From Powellomyces hirtus (Eukaryota > Chytridiomycota > Chytridiomycetes > Spizellomycetales > Powellomycetaceae): a stretch of DNA of 64,000 nucleotides. The notes beneath the pieces are model-generated. The model did no database searches and was not told the DNA's origin. It saw only the letters and a list, made by a program, of their open reading frames with translations. Position numbers and translations under genes: made by a program. This document shows positions 46,582-57,983 of the stretch, one piece after another (within the stretch, counting starts at the first letter, position 1; the number at the start of each line of letters is the position of its first letter). The stretch lies in NCBI GenBank assembly GCA_025526995.1, contig JAHLKG010000001.1:868001-932000 (forward strand). The letters are read 5' to 3'.

Positions 46582-49495
46582 TCAGGTAATCAACTCAAAG
46601 GTCGCTGGGAGGCAAACTCGGCCGGAAGTATCTCGCACCAGTACAAAGTGGGTGTGCCGTCGGTTCAAACCAATACTATTTTGCACGACCCGATGCAAGC
46701 TTCCAAGTTTGCAACAAGCTATGGACGTGCCATGCCCGCGTGCAACCGAGAAACGTCCGGTCGTGACGAACCCAAGCAAGGCGTTCGGAGACGGCGCAAC
46801 ATCGAGAAGGTTACGATCTTCATCGACATTCCAGTCTTTGTCCTTTTTCGAGATTGAAGCGTTCCAGAATTCATATTCTTCTTGGGTAGCTGCATATACA
46901 TATGCTCTGTCTCCCGGCGAACCTTTGCGGAGCATATTTATCCGGACGCGTACCAGGAGTGACGAAACGAGTTCGAGTGTGAGATTCGGTAAATGGGAAG
47001 AGGGAAAGCGAGCCTCCGTGAGAATCTTCCAATGTTTGAGAAATTCCTCCGAAAGTGACGAGACCGGGGAGGCGACCAATGAAGTGCGAAGGTACGTGAT
47101 GAGCCGGGGACTGCTGATCACAAACACATTGCGGTTAATGTGAGTGGGGATGGCTGAATCTAACGCTTTTGACACCGGGTCGGTAGATGCGCTATCTGTT
47201 GCTCCCGCGTCTGCTATCGTCTGTGCCATCACCACGCCTTCCATCGCATCAATGGTTTCTCCTTCAATCCCATCCATCGCATCGACACTTCCTACTGGAA
47301 CAACATCCATAGCATCTACTGTCTCTTCACGTGCTTGGGCGCCTCCAAGCTTCTCGAACGGGCTGATGAAAGGATGTAGAATACCCCGCTTCTCGTAGTT
47401 TGGTCGTTTCGCTGGTGGCAGGCGCTTCCACTTTTCCTCAGCGAGAGCTCCTTCCTTGGCAGCCAAGGCTTCATGAGATGTAGTCTCCGGATAGTCATCA
47501 GGGAAGCAAGGCACACCGGCCTCGTAGTGAAACATGTGGCGTTCGCGGAGGCCTCCGATGCGAGCTCCAGCGAACACGAGGCTGCGCAATAACGCCTTAC
47601 CCCATCCCTTGGGAGCTACTAGATCCCATCCCGCCACATACTCTCGAGAACCTTTTCGCGTTGAGACATCAGTGACATGAGCCATACAATTACGCTGTAG
47701 AAGGAGGATGGGGACTCTCACGTCCTCGGGGGTTGTCCCGAGGGGTGTACCCGGGACAAGACACTATGAAAGGTAGGTGCCGTTATGTTACGAGCCTACG
47801 ATGCTAAAGCAAAGCCTCTCCCCCGCATGCGTACCTCCGATCTGCGCTTGTTCAAGGCACCTTCAGTGGGTTTCGTATCCATGCAGGATTGTCGTATGCT
47901 TGAGTCCCAGATCTCGGTTCGAGCAACATCATCCGGCCAGGCAGCTAACAAGGCCTCCGCAATGTGCTGTCCGTCGGAGGAAGGCATTGCTCGTGGCGGC
48001 ATTTTCGGAGCAAAGCTAACCAAACAAAGCAGCAAGTATGAACAAAGGTGCGCCATGGAAACTTCTACGCAGCGTGAAATCAAACCTGATCCGGGGATCC
48101 ACAATGCTGAGTCCAACTGCAACGCCGGGTGGCAGTGACGCAGGCGTGTGGAAATCAGCGATTTTCTCCCATAGCTAGAGGAGGCAGGATTAGTGTCCGA
48201 GTTCATCTCCTGACGCTTCCCTTTGTACAAACCTTGTGCCCAGCTGAAGTTGGCTGTGATGGGCCAACACAATGTTCGCTTAGATGCATGATATGATGTA
48301 GGATGGCATTTGACCGCGGTCCTGTTATCTCAAATCGAACAAGTTCCTCTCTCAAGTCGTTGATTTCGATTTCTGGTGTTGGCAATCTGAATGTCAGTAT
48401 TCAAGTGGAGTAAGACATGCGGCCGCAGCAGAGTTTCTCGTACCTTCCATCTGAAAGGTCTCTATGTGAACCCGCTTCAGCAGGTCAATCACGAGACGGC
48501 GGAAAGCCGGATGGAGCCACATCCAAAGCGTTCGTCGCTCGCTGACATCTCCTTCCGTTGGCTTCCAAAGGAAAGTTGCGGGACCGATAGCCCCCGCGGG
48601 ATATTGCATGAATCCATGAATCAATGTTGATCCCTGCCTCGTTCCTTTGACATATCTATGTTGTAATGGAAGAGAACGATTGGAACGCGCTGGGTCGCCG
48701 AGAACATGACGTGAAGCTGCCGTACCGTTTGCTTGCAATAGCCGGAAGCGTTGGATCTGTTATGGTCAACAAAAGAGCGTTCAACGCTTCCACTGTGCCC
48801 GTCATTTCCACCACCTCGAAATATGAGACATCGTTGACCAGAGACTCGTTCTTGGCTGCCCGAAAGGCAGACCGAAAGTTCTTGTCATTCGGGTGTTGAG
48901 GCAGCTTCCATCCCCAAACATCCATGATTTTCATTCGTTTTGCATTCCACAGGTGAGTCTCTAGCAATCTGCTTCCACCATGGGCCCTTTGAGCAGATGC
49001 TGGTCTCTTCTTCTTTGGTTTGGTCTTCTTCTGGGTTCCAAATTTGACTTTGCCGAAATTGGGATCGCTATCAAGTTGTGCTTGTGCGCGTGCATGCAGT
49101 CGTTTCGGCAGCCGCTTAACGTTGTGACTGGCCGCACGCCGACGCATGTGCCGTGGAACCGTTTGAAAGACTCGCGCAACACCAGAGTGTTCGGTGGCAT
49201 TTTCCAAGGCCTTTTCCATCGCGGTGATCTCAAAGGCTCGGGCTTCAGCAAATTCGACCACACTGATGGACCGGAGCATGGTGCTAGCTTCATGTACATC
49301 CTTCTCTTTCGCCCCGGCATCGTTGCCTGTTGGCTTCACGGAGGGACCTCCTTCTCCGGAAGGGACTGCTCTGGCCTCACCTTGAACAGCGATCTGTTGC
49401 CTTGCTTTCTTCCGATCTTTTGCGTTGACAAACGTGGATGGACGCTTTCCCTTGCCTCTCCCCACCTCCTCCCCGATATTTTTGTCCGGCCCCAT
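46582..49495 (-). CDS. POP1: Ribonuclease P/MRP protein subunit POP1
   Basis: Largest protein of nuclear RNase P and RNase MRP, which mature tRNA 5' ends and pre-rRNA. Exons 49495-48726, 48655-48444, 48372-48233, 48174-48086, 48015-47835 and 47763-46582 join in phase to 857 aa (yeast 875). The N-terminal POP1 domain has RHMRRRAASHNVKRLPKRL and LETHLWNAKRMKIMDVWGWK. The middle has AIGPATFLWKP and LWMWLHPAFR. The POPLD domain has GWDLVAPKGWGKALLRSLVF and AGARIGGLRE. The end has LLGFVTTGRFSVARGHG. An open frame extends upstream to 49582 only from a GTG, so I start at the ATG at 49495. A linker of repeated DAMD/DAMEG motifs (residues about 620-650) is unusual. Confidence 0.94.
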
Positions 49496-49635
49496 GCTGA
49501 AGGGCTGGTCTGGCGGTGGTGCTGAATTTGAACTTTTCCAAAACTTGGGAGAGTGGAAAGAGTCGAGCGCTTTTTGGATCACGTAATCTGAGAGTCACGT
49601 GGCCCGACCTCTCATTCTTTTTGACGACACTTTTT

Positions 49636-49715
49636 TGACAGTTTTCTCCAAGAGCTTTGCAGAGTCAGTCATTTATGACAGTTTTCTCCAAGAGCTTTGC
49701 GGAGTCAGTCATTTA
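49636..49715. repeat. 40-bp tandem duplication in the POP1/BFR2 divergent promoter
   Basis: Two near-identical copies (tgacagttttctccaagagc..., one base different in the part seen) start at 49636 and 49676, immediately before the BFR2 start. They may double a promoter element or may be neutral. Confidence 0.9.
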
Positions 49716-49731
49716 AGTGCAACTTCTAGCC

Positions 49732-51599
49732 ATGTCTTTACAATCCTTTCTGGAGGACATTTCCTCCACTGCGCCGGTGGATTATGACCCTGAGCGGGAT
49801 GATGTGGAGGTCAAAGGAACGGACTCGGGAGTGGAGGACGACGAGGAGGCTGGCAATGTCCGGCAACACTACGTCAACGTCGGGTAAGCAGTCTGCCCAA
49901 CAAATTTAGTGAATGTGTTGGTGCACCCTCTCAGTAACCATCCATTAATGGAATTCTTTCTCAGTCGGGGAACTATTCGTACCCAGGCTGGCATTGAGTT
50001 GGACCAGAAAACGTATGCTGGGAAGCGGGTTTCTCGCAAAGACATGTTTGATGATGAGCAAGAAGAGGACGAGGATGACGAAAGTGAAGACGAAGGCGAC
50101 GACAATGGCGCTGAAAACGGAGTTGTTTCGGAAGAACTCGAGTCCGATGAAATCCAAGGAGATAGCGAAGATGATGAGGAGGCCGAGGAAGATATCGGGC
50201 AGGGAGACGACGACGACGATGATGACAACCACAGCGACGAGGACGACGACGAAGAAGAAGATGAAGAAGGAGAAGACGATGATGATGAGGAGGACGATGA
50301 GGAACCAGCCGGTCGTGATGGGCGCTCAGAAGCCCGCTTGGCGAAAGAACTGGAGCAGCTTGAGGTGGAGGAAAAGAAGCTTATCAAAACTATGTCCGCA
50401 TCCGCCAAATCAGACGTCGAAAAAGGGCACCACGTTCGCGCGCAAATCGTAAGTTGGTCGACGTTCCCTGCGTGTATCGCCAACCACAAATCTAACTAGA
50501 TTTCCTCGTTACCAGACTCTGTGGGACGGTCTCCTCGACAGCCGAATTCGGATTCAGCGCGCCGTAACGGTGGCCAACCGTTTTCCGCAGCCCGACATAT
50601 ATTCCGCGTTCCATTCCGCCAGTGAAGAAACGCAAACCTCAGTCGCCGAAACCTCGGAAGAGCTTGTTTCGCTCGTCGATGACCTTTTAGACCTTCGCAC
50701 TGCATTAATATCACAAAATTCGCACATATTGCCGTCTTATTCCGCGGGCGCTCTCCCGTCCGCATCTTCCAAACACCTCTCTATCCCACCGTTTGACGAA
50801 GCCTCAGGGTTATCGACGTCACTAAAACGCAAGCGCGACCACGGCGACCCCTCAGCACTACTGGAAACCGTCTGGGCCGACATCCGACCACTTGACACGC
50901 AATTCAAAGCCTATCGAGACCAGACCATCGACAAGTGGAACTCGAAAGTGCAGGTCGCCGCTGGGATCCCACTTCAGAAGAAGTTTAAAGCAATAAACCA
51001 AACCGTGGTGTCCCAAATCAATCAAATTCTCTCGGACAAGCCGCGTTTGATCAAGCGATCGCAGCTGCGAAGATCCGATCACCTGCCTCTTGGCCAATCA
51101 GCCCCTGCGACAGCGCTTGGCGATGACACTGGTGATTTGCAGACAGATGACGCACATCTTGCAAACTACGATGAGGAAATATTTGATGATGGGGATTATT
51201 ACCAACAATTGCTCAAAGAGCTGATAGAAAGCCGAATAACTGATTCTGGTAAGTCAAGCAGATATGAAAGATTGAAAATGTTTTGATAGCTTACTGCGAA
51301 TAACGCTTACAGATGACGCCATTCTGAATGGACTTAAATGGGCACATTTCAAATCCATGAAAAACAAAGACAAGAAGAAGAAGCGGGTCGACACCAAAGC
51401 ATCCAAGGGTCGCAAAGTACGATTTCACGTTCATGATAAATTGCAAAATTACATGGCTCCTGAACCACGCGGAACTTGGCACGACTCCATGATCGATGAG
51501 CTCTTCGCCGGCCTCTTGGGCCAAAATGCAGATAGCGCGGCAATGGACGTCACAGCAATACCAGAGGATCCTGCTGCAGACGGCTTCAGGATCATATAG
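49732..51599 (+). CDS. BFR2: Bfr2/AATF-family ribosome biogenesis protein
   Basis: Nucleolar protein of the small-subunit processome (human AATF/Che-1). Exons 49732-49883, 49965-50448, 50516-51248 and 51313-51599 give 551 aa. Start MSLQSFLEDISSTAPVDYDP, then a conserved YDP..D segment and HYVNVGRGTIR. A very long acidic tract fills residues about 80-170. The AATF leucine-zipper/TRAUB region follows: ARLAKELEQLEVEEKKL, GHHVRAQITLWDGLLDSRIR, VWADIRPLDTQFKAYRDQTI and YYQQLLKELIESR. The C-terminal block is KASKGRKVRFHVHDKLQNYM, then WHDSMIDELFAGLLGQ. The order is that of the family. Confidence 0.93.
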
Positions 51600-51726
51600 T
51601 AAGATACGCACCATAGACAACATTTTTGAAATATAAATGTACATGTGCACTGCTCTATTCTACGTAAGTTTGAAGTCATCGCAGTCAGGCTGGGCAGCAG
51701 AAATACGCCATAAAGTTCGCGTCCAC

Positions 51727-52914
51727 TCAGGGAAGGTGGTTCCAGTTTATTTCCTTAACGCCTTTTTCCTTCAGCCAGTCGTTTGCTTTGGAGAAATGCT
51801 TGCATCCGAACCAACCGCCTTGGTTCGCGCTGAGCGGGCTCGGATGCTTGGCGGTGAGAACCAGATGTTTTTTCCTGTTGATTTTAGCCCCTTTCTTTTG
51901 AGCAAAGGCGCCCCACAGCATGAACACCAATCCGTGATCACGCTCGGGCATGTTGGTCTTGTCCAGGTGGGCAATGATGGCGTCGGTGAATGTCGCCCAA
52001 CCAAGGTGCTTGTGGCTGTTGGGCTCACCCTTCCGAACAGTGAGGCCCGCATTCAAAAGGAGCACCCCTTCGCTGCACCACCCTTCAAGAGACCCATGAT
52101 TCGGCCTTGTAAAGGCGCTGTTCCCCAAATCAGTTTCGAGTTCCCGAAAGATATTGTTCAAGGATGGTGGAGGGGGAACGCCCTTTTTTACCGAGAAACA
52201 GAGTCCGTGGGCTTGATTTGGTCCATGATATGGATCTTGGCCGATGATCACGACCCGTACGTCTTTCAGCTTTGAGCGAGCCAATGACAGAGATGGGACG
52301 TTAAGCAAGCTTTTCAAAAAACACACCATCCAGGTAAGCATACCGAACATCGTGTGAAAGAGTAGATCTCTTCAAGAGCGGGATAAATAACGCGCCCGTC
52401 TTGCAGCTCCTTGTTAAGTGCTTGCTTGATAGCGAGGAAATACGGCTTGTGAAGCTCCGGAAGGAACGCAGTATACCAGTCTTCGGCCATCGTTTGCTTT
52501 TCTAGCTTCAATTGCCGAGACTCGATCAGACGCTTTTGAGCTGCTAGCTTATTAGCTTCAATTTTCTTCTATCAGCGACAGGTTATACCGGGTTCAATGA
52601 AATCCAGGAAAGACACGTTGATTTACCATAATCTGCGCTTCTTCAGTTTTCTCCACGTCCTTTTGTTTCTGCACTGCCCCAGTTTCACCAGCGGCACAGC
52701 TGGACGATTTTCTTCCATTATCGTCTGGACCATCTGGCATTGTCTCGAGAGCAACTGCAACGGGAACCGGCTCACCAGGCGCGGCTGTGTTCTCCACTCC
52801 ACGTTTCTTGGTGGGTGGCATGCCTGCTGCTAATCCAATGTTCTCCACAGGCTTAAAGTAGTTGCGGATCATCTTTGGTGTTCTGCTGGCAAGTCCAAAA
52901 AGAAGGGGACGCAT
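51727..52914 (-). CDS. UNG1: Uracil-DNA glycosylase (family 1)
   Basis: Removes uracil from DNA in base-excision repair. Exons 52914-52627, 52568-52344 and 52269-51727 give 351 aa. Catalytic water-activating loop GQDPYHGPNQAHGLCFSV, GVLLLNAGLTVRKGEPNSHK, LVFMLWGAFAQKKG and HPSPLS are all present. The N-terminus MRPLLFGLASRTPKMIRNYF looks like a mitochondrial leader. The inner ATG would give MIRNYFKPVE, whose aromatic core resembles the PCNA/RPA-binding start of nuclear UNG2. Two start sites giving mitochondrial and nuclear forms is therefore plausible. The intron 2 acceptor (tcaaag, before LKDVRVVIIG) was chosen by family alignment. Confidence 0.95.
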
Positions 52915-53153
52915 CGAGGAGAATGGAACGGATGCTCCACAGCGTCAAACGTGGCTTGAGATTCCATTAAAGTTGTGCTGACGTGAGCACCGTCTCCCAG
53001 CCTTCCGCCCCGTCGCCGCGTTCCTGGCATTCCTCTCGTGCCCAGCGGGGACATTTTCCAAAATTCTTCAACTGTATAGCAGATTCATAAGGCACCTGTA
53101 ACAACAATCTTAGGCTTCAATCGATTGCTGCCCATAACTTCTTCTCTTTGGGC

Positions 53154-56100
53154 ATGGATCCAAATCAGGTATGGGAAGGAGACTGAATGTACTTATGGAC
53201 AGGAAGAGTGCCAAGACCAGCGGTGCGGGTCGGTAGGAACGTGTGAAGTGGGCTTTCTTTTACTTACGTGAATGTGTTGCTCATTTGCTCATAGTATCGC
53301 GCGGGAAGCCGTGGCGGGAGTGCCAATCCTTCGCCAATGGTCTCTCCGCATAGTTCGCCGCTTCCTGAACGCCGAAGGCCACTTCCAGTCATTCAGGGCA
53401 TGCAGGGAGGCCCGCCCGACCCGAACTCTCCTCATCTCATGATGCCGGATATTCCGGCTGGATATAGCGATCCTGTACTAAACCGATTCGGAAGCCGTGA
53501 TGCGATGATTTCTGATCATACGGCGTACAATCAGTATCCTCGTGCACAACAGTTGACTCCATCCGAAACGGGAAGTCAGTCAGATTCAACACGTGGATCG
53601 ATGGCAGGCCCTCGTCCCATGAGACCTGAAGACAGGGCCTACTCGGGAAGCACGGTGTCCACTTCTTCGCAGCAACAGGTCCCGATGCCCCAACCGGCAT
53701 ATCAGCAACCAGTATACCCCGCTGTACCACACGGTGGAGGCGTTTACATGGGTCATCAAGGAAGCAATCACCATTCTGCACAAGCATCCCCTGCACCCGT
53801 GCGACGTCAAAACCCTCAGTATACGGGTCGACTGAATCCGATTGGATATCAGTCTGTCAGTAGTTCCCAATCGCCGTCACCGTCGGCAGGTCGGCGTGAT
53901 CAACCAGTAGGTAATCAGTCGGTCAATACATCCCAACCGCCGTCACCGTCTGCAGGTCGGCGTGATCAGCCAGTAGGGTATCAGCAAGAGTCTCGCCCTT
54001 CTGGCCCTTCAACACCATCTGGGTTACGGCGCCCTGGTCCGGCGCCACAGCTCTCGCAACAGCAATCAATGGAAACATTGGCTCATCTGGGCTCTGACGG
54101 GAACGAATTGTCTGTCCTTCCTTCCAAGCGATATGCCACCGTTAGGCGTAAGGTGCCGCTTAAAACTGGAAACTTTGTGGTACGATTCCTTTTGCTCTAC
54201 ATTGGGTACAAATGACACTAAAATGTCGAGACAGGTCGATTTCCCGGTCGCTGAACGATACCTCGACATGTGTGGGGAGAAGGAAGGCAATGAGTTTACA
54301 CATCTCAGATATACAGCTGTGACATGCGATCCTGATGAGTACGGAAAAGCTGAGTCCGGCTACAGCTTGAGACCAAAGCTCAGTGGACGAGAGACTGAGC
54401 TGTTCATTGTCATGACGATGTGGGTTGATCAGCAGCAACCGTGATGATTGCATATGTCCACGTTTCATTGCGTTAGCTCACCAGCGACTGTCATGGTTCA
54501 GGTATAATGAAGACGAAGAGCTGTTTGCGAAGACGATGACCAGTGTTCAAAAAAACATTGCATACCTCTGCTCCGACAAATGCCCAGTGAGCTGGGGCCC
54601 GAACGGGTGGAATAACGTCGTGGTCTGCATTGTTGCAGACGGACGAACGAAAATCGACAAGCGTGTGCTGACCATGTTGCAAGTAATGGGAGTGTATACC
54701 CCTGGTCTCGAGCGAACGCAAGTGGAAAACAAACCTGTCACCGGGCACATATACGAGTTTACCACGCAGATTGCGGTAGACAAGGATCTGAACATCAGAG
54801 GCTATCGAGAGGGCATTGTTCCCGTGCAGGTAAAATCCTCCTCCGGTGCGGTAGTCATCATCAACTTCTTATACGCGTGAGACATCCTCCCTCCCTTGCA
54901 GGTTCTGTTTTGTCTGAAGGAGAAGAACGCGAAAAAGGTATGTAACAGAGATCGCTTTACACTAATGGGCTACATTCAGTGTCCTGAACTGAGGCGCTTG
55001 CAGATCAACAGTCATCGATGGTTTTTTAACGCGTTCGGTCCTATTCTGAACCCGAATGTTTGTGTTTTGCTCGACGTTGGGACCAAGCCGACGGGTACCT
55101 CTATCTATCACCTTTGGCGAGGTAAGGCTGTGGGGTAGTTGGTGTGGAATGGGAATGCAATTAGTGGGATGTGGTGAGAACCCGACAGCTTGTTGTTCTT
55201 ATGCGGTACTTTATCATGATGCTTAGCATTCGATCGTGATCCTCAAGTTGGAGGTGCCTGTGGCGAGATCGGTATGTGATACCTTTCAAAGTATCGGCAG
55301 CTTATGAAACGTAATGCTCACGAAATTGCAACGTTATAGTCGCGGAGCTAGGCAAGGGATGTGCCAATTTGTTCAACCCATTGGTTGCCGCCCAGAACTT
55401 CGAGTATAAGTAAGTGTCTCGGTCAATTGGATCCTTGGAAATGATCACGGCCGACTCATTCTTCCACCCCAGGATGAGCAACATCCTGGACAAGCCGCTC
55501 GAGAGTGCATTTGGATACATTCAAGTTCTGCCAGGAGCTTTCTCCGCGTACCGCTATACAGCGCTCGCCAACTCGACCCCCACTACTGGGCCTTTGGCAA
55601 GTTACTTCCAGGGCGAAAACCACACAGGCGAGACGGACGTCTTCAAAGCTAACATGTATCTGGCGGAGGATCGAATCCTTTGCTTTGGTAAGGGAACTCA
55701 AGCACCTCGCTCGATGACACGATGACTGATCAAATTTTCTCAGAACTCGTAACGAAACGAAATCAAAACTGGATTTTAAAATATGTGAAAAATGCGCGCG
55801 CCGAGACAGATGTTCCAGGAGCTCTTCCCGAGCTCGTGTCTCAGCGTCGACGATGGCTCAACGGAAGTTTTTTTGCCGCGGTCCATTCGGTTACGAACTA
55901 CAGGATGCTTTTCAGATCAAGTCATTCGGCTGGTCGGAAAGCAGTCTTCACATTCCAGGAGGCATACAACATCTTCAACTTGATCTTCAGTTGGTTTGCA
56001 ATTGTAGGTCCCCTGAGCTCACCCGTCTAGCGTCTTGCTCAAGTCTGACGTTCTCTGTCTTCTTCTCAGGGAAACTTCTACCTAACATTTCGTAGGCGCA

Positions 56101-57410
56101 TTTGCAGAATTCTTCAAAGCCTGGATAATAGTGAACTCACTTGAATGTCTTTCAGATTTCTTGTTCCAAGGAACTAGAGATGAATTAACTGATCCCTTCA
56201 ACGGATCCGGTTTCGTGCTGTTCCAGGTCCTCAGGTATCTCTATCTCGGGGCCATCGGTGTCCTCATCATCATCTCATTTGGTAAGTTTAGTGCATACGG
56301 CTGTAGCTGTGGTGTTAATTCTGCCCGAGTCCTCACTCCATGTACAAACACTTTTAGGAAATCGACCACAAGGAAGCAAAACACTGTACTACTCGATTTT
56401 GGTATTGTTCGCTGTGCTCATGGGCTTCTTGCTCTTCATGGGTGGAAACACGGTTTATCGAGGAATTCCAAAGACCGACGAAGATTGGCGAAACGTTGGC
56501 GACAAGCTCATCAATGAGCCTGCTTTCCGCGACATCATCATTTCCCTCGGCTCGACTTACGGCTTGTATCTGATATCCAGTTTATTACACTTGGACCCAT
56601 GGCATTGTATCACGAGCATGTTGCAATATCTGCTGCTTTTGCCAGTTTACATCAACGTGTTCATGGTCTATGCATGTAAGTCCATTGCTTTGGCGGGATG
56701 CCCAGGTGTTACATGTCTGATTCGCATTCTGTCTCCTATGCCTGTGGATCGATAGTCTGCAATCTGCACGATATCAGTTGGTGAGTAATGTACCACAATG
56801 TGCCGCCGCTTAAAACTCGTCGACAGTTTATGCCACTATTGCATACTAAACAGCTCATGATTATACAAGGGGCACCAAGGGTGACAATGTGGCTCAAGGC
56901 GCGACGGCTAATACGGCACCAGCTGTTAAAGCGAAAGACTCCACACAGGCAGAGGTGACTGTCGATCTCCCCCAAGACGATCAAGACATTCTCAATGCAA
57001 ACTACGCTCAAACATTGGAGACCCTGGTTCGCCGTCCTGAAAAGACCCGTTCGGGACGAGACCGACAAACCAAGATTGACGACTACTTCCGGCTGTATCG
57101 CACACGAGTTGTCCTGTCGTGGATTATCAGCAATGTGCTTATCATAGTCGTCTTCACCACGGACGCCATAACCAACACGCTGTACGCGAACGTCGAGGGG
57201 CTCGGCAAAGGAAAAGTCAACCCGTACCTTACCTTCATTTTCTGGAGCGTTACGGCACTTTCGGCGGTGCGCTTTGTTGGTAGCTCTTGGTATCTCGTGA
57301 CCTGGTTGATGGAGGGCATGGCTGGTGCCGTAACTGGGCGGCGGACATTTGTGCCTAGAACCCAAGCAAATCAGACAAGGGGTGTCGCAAGACCTCAGAA
57401 AAATCGATAG
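53154..57410 (+). CDS. CHS: Chitin synthase, division 1 (class I-III type)
   Basis: Plasma-membrane GT2 enzyme polymerising UDP-GlcNAc into wall chitin. Fifteen exons give about 1,062 aa. Exon starts: 53154 (15 nt, MDPNQ), 53295, 54235, 54502, 54902 (36 nt), 55004, 55227, 55340, 55473, 55744, 56070 (22 nt), 56156, 56358, 56756 (25 nt), 56870. The N-terminal about 295 residues are P/Q/S-rich and disordered, with a 23-residue internal repeat ([20 protein letters not shown] type). The core has [62 protein letters not shown], and the signature [15 protein letters not shown]. At least five hydrophobic segments follow, including LIFSWFAI and [18 protein letters not shown]. The late motif [15 protein letters not shown] is formed by exons 13-15. 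Confidence 0.95.
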
Positions 57411-57983
57411 GTAACTAGAGCATTCAACAGACTACATTTACACTATCGGCACATAAAGCCCATGTGTTTGTTTGCCAACTTTGATTTTAATTTCCACTGC
57501 TTCGCACAATAAAGAAAACTATCCTTACGAGACATAGGTTACTAACAGCATTTGAAATGTTCAACCCCAAATAGTTGTAATGAGATCATGGCCGCTGGCA
57601 ATAGTGAATCAGCCATCGCAGCGGAAGATATCAATGTAGGTGCTTCTCAAAGTGCTTTCCCAAAAACCCGAAATGGACGTTTCTGTACATTCTCTCCGAA
57701 ATGAATCAATGACCAGCTGAGAAGCTGAGCATCTCGTAAATTAAACCTAAGATTCTGCATAGGCTGCCAAAGGTTCGCTTCGCATATCGTCTACCATCCT
57801 GCGTTGTTCTTCCATGAGAATGCACGAAAAATTGCGGAGCTGATCCAGAGCTGTGGACACAGGTGTGGAATGCTTTCGGTGCCTGTGCTGCGTTCTTGCC
57901 GGTTGTGATGGTGCTGGTGGAGGTGGTGGTGAAGAAACGTGCTGTCGGCCGGCCCGCGGTTGTGTCTGTGGAATTTGTTTAGC
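57411..57983. other. Intergenic region between convergent genes
   Basis: 3' flanks of chitin synthase and of the coiled-coil gene. No further feature is seen. Confidence 0.5.

Noticed and set aside
49496..49582. N-terminal extension of POP1
   Set aside because: It would start at GTG, which is not expected for a nuclear gene; the first ATG is at 49495.
49869..50489. 206-codon Ser-rich open frame on the minus strand
   Set aside because: Mirror of the long Asp/Glu tract of BFR2, not an independent gene.
56736..57365. 209-codon open frame on the minus strand
   Set aside because: Lies opposite the well-supported last exons of chitin synthase and has no recognisable domain.
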